DNA of 63,887 nt from Flavobacterium sp. (lineage in GTDB: Bacteria > Bacteroidota > Bacteroidia > Flavobacteriales > Flavobacteriaceae), in the NCBI RefSeq assembly GCF_027531905.1, contig NZ_JAPZSU010000040.1, positions 1-63,887 of the forward strand. Reading direction: 5' to 3'. Of the stretch, positions 50,646-59,339 are shown piece after piece. The position numbers and the translations under genes were made by a program. Below the pieces are notes generated by a model that worked only from the letters and a program-made list of their open reading frames with translations, was not told the DNA's origin and did no database searches. The first letter of the stretch is position 1. Each line of letters begins with the position of its first letter.

Positions 50646-53633
50646 ATGAGAATCAATTTTAAGCATTTTTTGAGCTTGCTTTTTGCCTTATTCGTGCAAA
50701 TAACTGTCGCTCAAGAAATCACAGTAACTGGTGTTGTTACAGATCAAGCTGGAATTCCTATTCCAGGTGCTAATGTTCTAGTAAAAGGTACAAAATCAAC
50801 AACACAAACAGACTTTTCGGGTGCTTTTGCAATCAAAGCAGCTGCAGGTGATGTGTTAGTAGTTAGTTTTGTAGGCATGACTACAGTTGAAGCAAAAGCT
50901 TCTTCTAAAGTTTTAGTAAAGTTGAAAGACGCTTCAAATCTATTGGAAAGTGTAGTTGTAGTAGGTTACGGTACTCAATCCAAGAAGAAATCTACAGATG
51001 CTATCGCAAGAGTAACCGCCAAAGACATTCAGCAAATTCCTGTTTCTAACATTCAAAATGCATTAGTTGGAAAGTTAGCTGGGGTACAAATTACACAAAC
51101 TAACGGAAAAGTTGAAGGTGGGGTAAGTGTTCGTGTGAGAGGTGCAGCTAGTATTAGTGCTGGTAAGGAACCTCTTTATGTATTAGATGGAATTCCATTA
51201 ATCACAACGAATGAATCTAATAATGGAGCACCAACAAACCCATTACTTACATTAAGTACGAACGAAATCGAATCCATTGATGTGTTAAAAGACGCTTCAT
51301 CTGCTGCAATTTATGGAGCAAGAGGAGCAAATGGTGTAGTGATCATAACAACTAAAAAAGGAAAAGAAGGTAAAGGAACTTTTTCTATCAATCTATCTCA
51401 AGGAGTTAGTGAAGCCACTCACAAAAGAAAATGGTTAAATGCTGCTCAATATGTAGAATTATTTACTGAGGCTTCTATCAATGGAACAGGAGATGCTTCT
51501 GAGGCTGAATCTTACTTTGATGCTTATGCTGCCGATACCGATTGGAGAACTCTAGAAAATGATACTGACTGGCAAGATCTTGCGTTTAGAAATGGATATA
51601 CTACTGATGCAGACTTCTCTTTATCGGGAGGTGATACCAAAACAAGATACTTTTTCTCCGGAGCTTACAACAGCACTTCAGGGATTATCGTTAATAATGA
51701 CTTAGAAAGAATAACAGCAAGAACGAATATTTCTCATAAACTTACAGATCGTTTTACAGCTGGAATGAACTTAAGTTTCTCAAGATCTCAAATAAACAGA
51801 GTTCAAGACGATAATTCATTTACAACACCTCTACAAATGGTAGCTCAGTCCCCTTTAGCGCCTGCTCGATTGAAGGATGGTTCTCCTAACCAAAATACTG
51901 AATACGTTAACTACGTACAAGCTGCAGACAATTCATTCTACAAGACTTTGGTTAGAAGAGTTATTGGAAAAGTATATGGTGAATTTAAAATTCTTCCCTA
52001 TTTAAAAGCGAATAGCGATTTTTCATATGATTTAATGTCGCAAACGGAAGATGCATGGTATGGAAAAAACTTCCCAAATATGGCTACTGATGGAGAAGTT
52101 TTTGCAAGTTCAGTAAACAATGAAACTTTTATCACTAGTAATTACTTGACATTTGATAAAACATTTGCCGAAAATCACAATGTAAACATCGTTGCCGGTA
52201 TGGAATTTAACAAATTCAATAGAAGATACCAAGATGTAACTAGCATCTATTTCCCTAATGATAGCTTTACAACTATAGATGGTGGTGCTGAAGTAAATGC
52301 TGGATCTGGAAGCGAAACAGATTACACATTTGTATCTCAATTCGGAAGACTTAGTTATTCATATGCCAATAAATATTTATTTAAAGCAAGCATCCGTCGT
52401 GATGGTTCTTCAAGATTTGGTGCAAATAACAAATTTGGAACTTTTCCAGCTGTTTCCGCAGGCTGGGTTGTGTCCGAAGAAAATTTCTTAAAAGACAACT
52501 CTGTTATTTCTTACTTAAAGTTTAAAGGAAGCTGGGGTAAATTAGGAAATGCTGAATTAGGAAACTTCGCCTCAAGACAGTTCTATGGTCCTAACTCATA
52601 CAACCTTAAATCGGGATTAACTTTTACGCAAGCTGGTAACCCAAATTTAACTTGGGAAAAATCATCTCAAATTGACTTTGGTACCGAAGTTGGTTTCTTA
52701 AACAAAATCAACCTGGAAGTTGATTATTACAAAAAAAATACAGACGGCTTATTGTTTAGTGTACCGCTATCTTTAAGCTCAGGCGCAACATCAATAAATA
52801 AAAATATTGGAGAAATTGAAAGTAAAGGAATTGAGTTTGTATTAAATACAAAAAATATTGATAATCAAAACTTTAAATGGAGCACTAGTTTTAATTTAAC
52901 TACAAACAACACAAAAGTGCTTTCTTTGCCAAACGACAATAAAGATTTAGTAGGTACTTTTACAATCAACCGAGTTGGTGAAAATGTTTCTTCTTTTTAT
53001 TTAAAAGAATATGCTGGAGTTGACCCTGCAAATGGTGATGCCTTGTTCTATCTAAACACCTTAAACCCTGATGGATCAATTGATAGAACTAAAACTAATG
53101 ATTACGCTGCAGCGCAAAGAGTAATTGCTGGAAATCCTTTCCCTACCTTAATGGCTGGCTTAACTAATACCATAAATTACAAAGGATTAGATTTTACTTT
53201 CACTTTCCAAGGAGAATGGGGAGCAAGCATCTATAATTCAGCAGGTATATTTCAATCAGTTTCTGGAGACTATTTAGACAACCAAACAATAGATCAATTA
53301 AACCGTTGGAGAAATCCAGGTGACATTACTAATGTACCTCAAGCTAGACTTTATGGAGGTAATGGAACGGGACACTCTACAAGATTCTTAGACCAAGCTG
53401 ATTTTGTACGTTTAAGAAACTTAACTATTGGCTATACATTACCAAGCAGTGTGGTAAAAGATTTAGGAATGAGTAGTGTTCGTTTTTATGGTACTGGTGT
53501 GAACTTACTTACTTTTACCAACTATTCTGGTTATGATCCAGAAGCCAGAAGAGATGATACAGGAATAGGGGAAGAATTCTATTCTGCTCCACCAGCTAGA
53601 ACAATTGCATTGGGTGTAAATATTAATTTCTAA
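50646..53633 (+). CDS. SusC/RagA family TonB-dependent outer-membrane receptor
   Basis: A 995-residue outer-membrane importer. Signal peptide to about residue 22 (ending TVAQ); carboxypeptidase-like domain (about 25-100: VTGVVTDQAGIPIPGANVLVKG); SusC-specific stretch VVVVGYGTQSKKKSTDAIARV with the TonB-linked region; plug (about 115-230: LAGVQITQ, GGVSVRVRGAASISAGKEPLYVLDGIP, LKDASSAAIYGARGANGVVIITTKKGK); then a 22-stranded barrel ending ALGVNINF. It takes up glycan or peptide fragments with SusD. The loci nearby offer no glycoside hydrolase, so a non-carbohydrate substrate is possible. Confidence 0.95.
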   Translation: MRINFKHFLSLLFALFVQITVAQEITVTGVVTDQAGIPIPGANVLVKGTKSTTQTDFSGAFAIKAAAGDVLVVSFVGMTTVEAKASSKVLVKLKDASNLLESVVVVGYGTQSKKKSTDAIARVTAKDIQQIPVSNIQNALVGKLAGVQITQTNGKVEGGVSVRVRGAASISAGKEPLYVLDGIPLITTNESNNGAPTNPLLTLSTNEIESIDVLKDASSAAIYGARGANGVVIITTKKGKEGKGTFSINLSQGVSEATHKRKWLNAAQYVELFTEASINGTGDASEAESYFDAYAADTDWRTLENDTDWQDLAFRNGYTTDADFSLSGGDTKTRYFFSGAYNSTSGIIVNNDLERITARTNISHKLTDRFTAGMNLSFSRSQINRVQDDNSFTTPLQMVAQSPLAPARLKDGSPNQNTEYVNYVQAADNSFYKTLVRRVIGKVYGEFKILPYLKANSDFSYDLMSQTEDAWYGKNFPNMATDGEVFASSVNNETFITSNYLTFDKTFAENHNVNIVAGMEFNKFNRRYQDVTSIYFPNDSFTTIDGGAEVNAGSGSETDYTFVSQFGRLSYSYANKYLFKASIRRDGSSRFGANNKFGTFPAVSAGWVVSEENFLKDNSVISYLKFKGSWGKLGNAELGNFASRQFYGPNSYNLKSGLTFTQAGNPNLTWEKSSQIDFGTEVGFLNKINLEVDYYKKNTDGLLFSVPLSLSSGATSINKNIGEIESKGIEFVLNTKNIDNQNFKWSTSFNLTTNNTKVLSLPNDNKDLVGTFTINRVGENVSSFYLKEYAGVDPANGDALFYLNTLNPDGSIDRTKTNDYAAAQRVIAGNPFPTLMAGLTNTINYKGLDFTFTFQGEWGASIYNSAGIFQSVSGDYLDNQTIDQLNRWRNPGDITNVPQARLYGGNGTGHSTRFLDQADFVRLRNLTIGYTLPSSVVKDLGMSSVRFYGTGVNLLTFTNYSGYDPEARRDDTGIGEEFYSAPPARTIALGVNINF

Positions 53634-53644
53634 TAATAAAAAAT

Positions 53645-55012
53645 ATGAAAGTCAATAAATTAATCATATATACATTTCTTGCAGCTATGTTTATCAGTTG
53701 CGAGAGCGAATTAGATGTAGATCCTAGACAAAGAGAGGATGCCTCTATAACTTTAAGTACTGAAAGTGGAATCACCAATATACTTACTGGTACCTATGCT
53801 ATTGCTGCTACTGGTGATCTTTATGGTGGTAGAGTGCAAGTTTCGGCTGATTTACTAGGACAAACCGGTTCTACAACTACTACAGACTTAAGATGGAGAG
53901 GTACATTTGTCCCATTTAGACAAATGTACACTAAAACTATGCTTGTAGATAATGGCTTTGCTCAAAACATTTGGGCAAGAAGTTATGAAATTATCAATGC
54001 CTCAAACATAGTAATTGAAAATATCAACAAAGTTGCCGACCCTGCTAAACAAACTAGAATGATAGCCGAAGCCAATTTCTTAAAATCTTTGGCCTACTTT
54101 GATTTAGTTCGCTTTTTTGCAAAGCCCTATGAAGCTGGGAAAACAAATAGTCAATTAGGAGTTGTAATTAGAGACAAAGCCATTTATGACTATAATAAAG
54201 ACTATTCAAAAGAGAGAAGTTCTGTAGAAGAAGTATATGCCTTAGTTATAGCGGGTCTAAACAAAGCCTATACTGATCTTCCTGCAAGCAACAGCTTTTA
54301 CGCAAATAAATATGCTGCAAAAGCCCTTTTGGCTAGAGTATATTTGCAAATGCAAAATTATCCTGCAGCAAGAGATGCTGCTAACGATGTAATTGCGAAC
54401 AGTGGTGCTCGATTAATGGCAACCTATAAAGAAGCATTCAACCATGAGGTTAATCAAGCTGAAGACATTTTTGCAATCCAAATTACCAACCAAACAGGAA
54501 CTAATGACATGATTACTTTCTTTGCGTCTGGTTTAAATGGAGGTCGAGGCGGCGATGTAGAAATTAGAGGAACTTACTTGAACAAATTTGACGATGTAAA
54601 TGATGAAAGAAGGAATTTCAATTACATCAATTCTGTAAATGGTAGAAGGTTAACTTCAAAATATACAAGTCAATTTGGAGACGTTCCAATCATTCGTTTA
54701 GCAGAAATGTATTTAATTCGTGCAGAAGCAAATTTACAAGCCGGAACAACTGTTGGAGACACTCCTCTAAACGACATTAATAGATTAAGAACTAGAGCAA
54801 AAGCTACTTTGTTTAGTACTGTTACTTTGGCTAACATCTTTCGTGAAAGAGAATTAGAATTAGGTATGGAAGGTTTTAGAATTCATGATATTAAAAGAAC
54901 TAAAGGTTCTATATCTTCTTCTTTGCCATGGGACTCAGACTTGTTGGTTTTTCCAATTCCTCAAAGAGAAAAAGACGTGAATGGACTAATCACTCAAAAT
55001 CCTGGATATTAA
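53645..55012 (+). CDS. SusD/RagB family substrate-binding lipoprotein
   Basis: A 455-residue lipoprotein (lipobox in LAAMFISC, Cys near residue 18) that caps the SusC channel. TPR-like helices carry NASNIVIENINKV, RMIAEANFLKSLAYFDLVRFFAKPY and NKYAAKALLARVYLQMQNYPAARDAANDVIA; the C-terminus has VPIIRLAEMYLIRAEANLQAG and FRERELELGMEGFRIHDIKRT, the classic SusD signature. It begins 11 nt after susC and ends at a strong terminator. Confidence 0.95.
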   Translation: MKVNKLIIYTFLAAMFISCESELDVDPRQREDASITLSTESGITNILTGTYAIAATGDLYGGRVQVSADLLGQTGSTTTTDLRWRGTFVPFRQMYTKTMLVDNGFAQNIWARSYEIINASNIVIENINKVADPAKQTRMIAEANFLKSLAYFDLVRFFAKPYEAGKTNSQLGVVIRDKAIYDYNKDYSKERSSVEEVYALVIAGLNKAYTDLPASNSFYANKYAAKALLARVYLQMQNYPAARDAANDVIANSGARLMATYKEAFNHEVNQAEDIFAIQITNQTGTNDMITFFASGLNGGRGGDVEIRGTYLNKFDDVNDERRNFNYINSVNGRRLTSKYTSQFGDVPIIRLAEMYLIRAEANLQAGTTVGDTPLNDINRLRTRAKATLFSTVTLANIFRERELELGMEGFRIHDIKRTKGSISSSLPWDSDLLVFPIPQREKDVNGLITQNPGY

Positions 55013-55033
55013 TCATTTCTTGATTTAGTTATA

Positions 55034-55063
55034 GCCACTCCAAAAATTTGGAGTGGCTTTTTT
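55034..55063 (+). terminator. terminator after susD
   Basis: An 11-bp stem (55034-55044 with 55047-55057; in practice 8 GC-containing pairs with an A/T loop) followed by T6. Confidence 0.85.
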
Positions 55064-55307
55064 ATTTCTATAGATAGGTACAAATCAATTACAAAATCAT
55101 CCAAAAACACTTCAAAAAAAACAAATGACCTATCGTATTAAAAAAAATTGCAACAGTAAGTAATACTTACCAACTAGAAGACCTGCAAAAAACTTTTATA
55201 CCGAGGTTACGAATTAGACATCAAGAGTAATAAAGTTTCATTCTTTCTATCTCCTGTTGAATAAACTCTACAATTCCTTTTATTACTTTATATAAACCAA
55301 TCAAGAA
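55064..55307. other. gene-free stretch between susD and rocF
   Basis: 244 nt between two opposing terminators. Only short frames with frequent stops; a possible remnant (LLEDLQKTFIPRLRIRHQE on the plus strand near 55170-55230) is too short to assign. No promoter-like element seen. Confidence 0.4.
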
Positions 55308-55344
55308 CAAAAAAAAGGCTTAAAATCAAAATTTCTTAAGCCTT
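55308..55344 (-). terminator. terminator of the rocD-rocF unit
   Basis: A 9-bp stem (55315-55323 with 55336-55344) read on the minus strand and followed by T8. Confidence 0.75.
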
Positions 55345-55373
55345 GTTTAGTAAAAATTGAAAAAAAAAATTAA

Positions 55374-56330
55374 CTATTCAATAGGTAAAACTAAAGTAGA
55401 AGTTATTGCCTCTAATACTTCAAAAGCCGTTTCTGCCATTTTATTGCCTTTCGTATCCAATAATGGATTGACTTCTACGACTTCAATACATACTACTTTT
55501 TTGGTTTTGATGATTTGATCTATTATAGCGATTATCTCATACTGATCAAATCCTCTTGAGACCGGAGTTCCAGTGCCAAAGGATATCAAATCACAATCCA
55601 TAGCATCTACATCAAAAGAAATATATAGCACTTCGCAATGTGACAAATGCACTAAAGCCTCTGCAACACACTTTTCTAATCCTCTATATCTAATTTCGTC
55701 AACTTTATAATTACGAATAGACAAACGTTCCATTTGCTGATCTTCAGCTTCTTCGGTATCACGAACCCCGAAATACACTAAATTCTCTGGCTTTATTTTG
55801 GGTCCTTTATAACCAATTTGCTTCATTTCTTCCCAATACTTTTGAGTATCTAAATCCACAGCATTTGTTTTGGCTTCTAAATTATCATTAGCCAATGCGG
55901 CAGCCAAAGGCATGCCATGAATATTTCCTGAGGGTGAGGTATAAGGTGAATGCAAATCTGCATGCGCATCAATCCAAATCACTCCCACATTCTGTTCCGG
56001 AAATGCCGCTTTTATTCCGCTAATAGTTCCTAAAGCCGAGGAATGATCTCCAGAAAGTACGATAGGAAAATAATCATTTACATTTTTCTGAACTGCATTA
56101 CTGACACGGACACATTGCTCTACCACATGTTCAATTCGCTTGGCAACGGTGCTCCTATTTTTATCGTAAATCGATTCATTATGCGTTTTGATATCCTCAA
56201 AAGGGAATTGATTAAAATAATCACTTCCTTGATTGATCGCGGCAATTTCTATAGCATCAATACCCATATCTGAACCACGGGTACCAGCTCCGATATCGGA
56301 TCTATTTTTAATTAATTTAATAGGCTTCAT
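55374..56330 (-). CDS. rocF: arginase
   Basis: A 318-residue Mn-dependent ureohydrolase that splits arginine to ornithine and urea. Metal ligands are intact: LSGDHSSALG (His), VIWIDAHADLHSP (three Asp and one His) and ISFDVDAMD (two Asp). The later EVVEVNP gives the conserved Glu. After DVDAMD the usual Pro is replaced (DCDLISFGTGTPVSRG), as in the flavobacterial arginase branch. It lies 8 nt after rocD and both are divergent from the Lrp gene, so it is an arginine-degradation unit. Agmatinase or formimidoglutamase remain less likely alternatives. Confidence 0.9.
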   Translation of the reverse strand: MKPIKLIKNRSDIGAGTRGSDMGIDAIEIAAINQGSDYFNQFPFEDIKTHNESIYDKNRSTVAKRIEHVVEQCVRVSNAVQKNVNDYFPIVLSGDHSSALGTISGIKAAFPEQNVGVIWIDAHADLHSPYTSPSGNIHGMPLAAALANDNLEAKTNAVDLDTQKYWEEMKQIGYKGPKIKPENLVYFGVRDTEEAEDQQMERLSIRNYKVDEIRYRGLEKCVAEALVHLSHCEVLYISFDVDAMDCDLISFGTGTPVSRGFDQYEIIAIIDQIIKTKKVVCIEVVEVNPLLDTKGNKMAETAFEVLEAITSTLVLPIE

Positions 56331-56338
56331 ACAACTTT

Positions 56339-57622
56339 CTAGATAAAATCATTTAACGCTTTTTCAATAATCGCTAAACATTCTTGAATTTGTCCTTCAG
56401 TAATTATTAATGGTGGTGCAAAACGAATTTTGTTTCCGTGAGTGGGTTTCGCCAACAAACCATAATCTCTAAAGCGCAAACAAATATCCCAAGCCAAATC
56501 AGAATTTTCATCACTATTAATCACTATTGCATTCAGCAATCCTTTTCCTCTTACCAAAGTTATCAAAGGATTTTTCGCTGCAATATCATTTAATCCTTGT
56601 CGTAGTATGTTTCCTAAACGATCTGCGTTAGCGGCTAAATTTTCATCTTTCACCACTTCCAAAGCTGCAATAGCCACAGCTGCTGCAACAGGATTTCCAC
56701 CAAAAGTAGAACCGTGTTGCCCTGGTTTAATCACATTCATAATCTCATTATTGGCCAAAACTGCCGAAACTGGATATACTCCACCAGAAATGGCTTTTCC
56801 AAGAATAAGGATATCTGGTTTTACTTCAGGTGTTTTTTCACAACCTTTTTCACAAGAACAATTCCCACAAGTAGCTAATAAACGTCCTGTACGAGCGATT
56901 CCTGTTTGTACTTCATCGGCTATAAAAAGAGCATTATGCGCTTCACAAAGTGCTTTAGCTTTGGCCAAATACCCTTCGGAAAGCACATACACTCCAGCTT
57001 CACCTTGAATAGGTTCTACTAAAAACCCAGCAATATTAGGAGATGATTGCAATGCTTTTTCTAAAGCTTCGATATCATCATAAGGAATTCGGATAAAACC
57101 TTCGGTGAAAGGACCAAAACTTTTACGCGCTCCTTCATCATTAGAAAAGGAGATTATTGTAGTCGTTCTTCCATGAAAATTGTTTTCGCAAACAATTACT
57201 TGTGCTTGATTTTCTGGAATACCTTTCACTTCATACGCCCATTTACGGCATAATTTCAAAGCAGTTTCTACCGCTTCTGCCCCAGTATTCATTGGTAATA
57301 CTTTATCGAAGCCGAAATAATCCGTAATATATTCTTCGAAAACGCCTAATTTATCATTATGAAAAGCACGAGAAGTTAAAGTCAACTTTTGGGCTTGTTC
57401 CACCATAGCACCAACAATTTTTGGATGACAGTGTCCTTGATTCACGGCTGAATAAGCCGAAAGAAAATCAAAGTATTTTTTCCCATCAACATCCCAAACA
57501 TAAACCCCTTCCCCTCGTTCTAAAACTACAGGTAACGGATGATAATTATGGGCACCGTATTGGTCTTCTTTTGCAATCAAAACTTCGGATTTTGAAGAGA
57601 GAATTTGTTCTGAATGTATCAT
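56339..57622 (-). CDS. rocD: ornithine aminotransferase
   Basis: A 427-residue PLP enzyme that turns ornithine and 2-oxoglutarate into glutamate semialdehyde and glutamate. Motifs: [34 protein letters not shown] at the start, [47 protein letters not shown] (PLP-binding Asp), and [16 protein letters not shown] with the Schiff-base Lys. A Cys-rich insertion, [15 protein letters not shown] (about residues 246-260), follows LLAT; four cysteines in ten residues could bind a metal or form a redox switch. The start ATG is at 57622. Confidence 0.95.
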   Translation of the reverse strand: MIHSEQILSSKSEVLIAKEDQYGAHNYHPLPVVLERGEGVYVWDVDGKKYFDFLSAYSAVNQGHCHPKIVGAMVEQAQKLTLTSRAFHNDKLGVFEEYITDYFGFDKVLPMNTGAEAVETALKLCRKWAYEVKGIPENQAQVIVCENNFHGRTTTIISFSNDEGARKSFGPFTEGFIRIPYDDIEALEKALQSSPNIAGFLVEPIQGEAGVYVLSEGYLAKAKALCEAHNALFIADEVQTGIARTGRLLATCGNCSCEKGCEKTPEVKPDILILGKAISGGVYPVSAVLANNEIMNVIKPGQHGSTFGGNPVAAAVAIAALEVVKDENLAANADRLGNILRQGLNDIAAKNPLITLVRGKGLLNAIVINSDENSDLAWDICLRFRDYGLLAKPTHGNKIRFAPPLIITEGQIQECLAIIEKALNDFI

Positions 57623-57651
57623 TTTAATGCATTTAATTTATACTTTAAAAA

Positions 57652-57659
57652 CAAAAGTA
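57652..57659 (-). promoter_or_regulatory. -7 element of rocD-rocF
   Basis: On the minus strand TACTTTTG, a perfect TAnnTTTG, 29 nt before the ATG at 57622. Confidence 0.6.
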
Positions 57660-57785
57660 GCATAATTAAATCAAAATTTATTAAAAAAAGTAAATTTTGA
57701 CTCTAATTTTTATTTAAAAAAATATTTTTAAGCTTTATTTCCACTTTTTTAAGTCATTTTGTCATTTTTAAAACTGAATCAAAGC

Positions 57786-57836
57786 TTTCATTTTGAAATG
57801 AAATAAAAATAATTACTTTTATAAATGAAATAAAAA
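57786..57836 (+). promoter_or_regulatory. lrp promoter with probable autoregulatory Lrp sites
   Basis: TTTG (57792-57795), 18 nt, TACTTTTA (57814-57821). A palindrome with 8-nt arms and a 2-nt spacer (57786-57803) covers the -33 box. A 14-nt direct repeat AAATGAAATAAAAA occurs at 57796-57809 and again at 57823-57836, 27 nt apart, flanking the -7 element. This spacing suits cooperative binding by an Lrp-family oligomer. Confidence 0.6.
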
Positions 57837-57865
57837 GTGATTTTAACTTAAAAATACATTTAAAA

Positions 57866-58318
57866 ATGGAAGTATTAGACGAATATGACATCAACATTAT
57901 TAAGGAATTGGAGAAAGATGGAAGAATGGCTTTTTCTGCTATTGCTACTAGTCTCAAAATTTCGAATACCATGGTGCATCAACGAATCAACCGATTAATT
58001 GACCAAGGTGTAATTACTGGAATTAAACCTGTAATTAACGAGAAAAAAATTGGTTATGATTGGGGAGCCTTTACTGGTATCACTTTAAATAAAGATGCCG
58101 ATTCTAAAAGAGTAATTGATGAATTAAAGGAAATACCAGAAATAACGGAATGCTATTTTATTACGGGCTCATTTACCTTATACATCAAAATGATTGCAAA
58201 AGATCATGAACATATGAGGAAATTATTATACGAAAAAATAGATAATATTCCAGGCATAGCCAAAACCGATTCTATTATCGAATTAGGGTGTGCTTTCAAA
58301 AGAAATGTCACTTTTTAA
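57866..58318 (+). CDS. Lrp/AsnC family transcriptional regulator
   Basis: A 150-residue regulator. N-terminal winged helix: LDEYDINIIKELEKDGRMAFSAIATSLKISNTMVHQRINRLIDQGVITG (about 3-51). C-terminal RAM domain: DWGAFTGITLNKDADSKRVIDELKEIPEITECYFITGSFTLYIKMIAKD (about 65-113), which binds amino acids. It is divergent from rocD-rocF, the usual place for a regulator of arginine or ornithine degradation, and its promoter carries repeat motifs that suggest autoregulation. Confidence 0.92.
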   Translation: MEVLDEYDINIIKELEKDGRMAFSAIATSLKISNTMVHQRINRLIDQGVITGIKPVINEKKIGYDWGAFTGITLNKDADSKRVIDELKEIPEITECYFITGSFTLYIKMIAKDHEHMRKLLYEKIDNIPGIAKTDSIIELGCAFKRNVTF

Positions 58319-58477
58319 ACCACTAAATATGTTCCCTGATTTTCTAACCAACCACCACTCCAATACAATTTCTAACTTGTTTTGTATAGTATTGACTACA
58401 ATGTAAAGATGATATACATTCTATTCATAAAAAAAACCATGAATAAACCATTACTAACTGTTAAAACAAGCCCTATT

Positions 58478-59338
58478 ATGCCGTTTTCAAAAACTACCAT
58501 ATCAAAATTTTCCGCTTTTGTGATTCTTTTTTTGACCATTAGCTGTGTAACGCATGCTCAAAAAAACAAAGGGAAATTATTCATCATCGGGGGCGGAAAA
58601 CGCTCTGATGTATTGATGAATCAGATGCTAAAAGTAGCTGATTTAAAAACCAAAGACTTTATTGTAGTGCTTCCAATGTCTAGCGAAGAACCTGATAGTG
58701 CCTATATTTATTTCAAAAAACAGTTAAGTAAACTTACTCCTCACCCTATCGTGATGCTCAATTTTGACAAAACCAGCAGTCAAAATAAAGTCCTTACCGA
58801 TTCGCTTCAAAAAGCCAAACTCATCTTCATAAGCGGTGGCGATCAAACCCGTTTTATGGGAGTCGTTCGCGGAACTCCTATTTATGATGCGATTCACAAA
58901 GCGCATCAAAACGGCAGTACGATTGCAGGAACTAGCGCTGGTGCAGCAGTGATGTGCGAAAATATGATTACTGGCAACCAAAAATTAGAAACCAAATACA
59001 CCGAAACCTTTGACAACATCCGTTATGATAATCTTGAAATTAACTCAGGTTTGGGCTTAGTAAAAAACGTCATTATTGACCAACATTTTCTAAAAAGAAG
59101 TCGATACAATCGCTTACTGACAGGCTTAGTCGATTTCCCAAATCACATTGGAATAGGAATTGACGAAAGTACTGCCATTGTCGTGAGAGACAAAAACATA
59201 GAAGTCGTGGGCGAAAGCGAAGTCATCGTGGTCAAAAATCCTAAAGAAATCAAAAAAGCGCCAAAGAATCATCTCGTTAGTATCAAATCTTTAGAAATGA
59301 GCGTTTTGATTGAAGGTCAAAAATTTAATATTCAATAA
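58478..59338 (+). CDS. exported cyanophycinase-like peptidase (S51)
   Basis: A 286-residue serine peptidase of family S51. KLFIIGGGKRSDVLMNQML at the start, LIFISGGDQTRFMGVVRGTP near 120, and GSTIAGTSAGAAVMCENMI with nucleophile Ser in GTSAGA near 150 are cyanophycinase signatures; FLKRSRYNRLLTGLVDFP and GIGIDESTAIVV follow. Cyanophycinase cuts the Asp-Arg polymer to beta-Asp-Arg dipeptides. The N-terminus FSAFVILFLTISCVTHAQ is a signal (perhaps a lipobox at TISC), so ATG 58478 is preferred over 58439 or TTG 58382. The next gene starts one base after its stop. Confidence 0.85.
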   Translation: MPFSKTTISKFSAFVILFLTISCVTHAQKNKGKLFIIGGGKRSDVLMNQMLKVADLKTKDFIVVLPMSSEEPDSAYIYFKKQLSKLTPHPIVMLNFDKTSSQNKVLTDSLQKAKLIFISGGDQTRFMGVVRGTPIYDAIHKAHQNGSTIAGTSAGAAVMCENMITGNQKLETKYTETFDNIRYDNLEINSGLGLVKNVIIDQHFLKRSRYNRLLTGLVDFPNHIGIGIDESTAIVVRDKNIEVVGESEVIVVKNPKEIKKAPKNHLVSIKSLEMSVLIEGQKFNIQ

Positions 59339-59339
59339 A

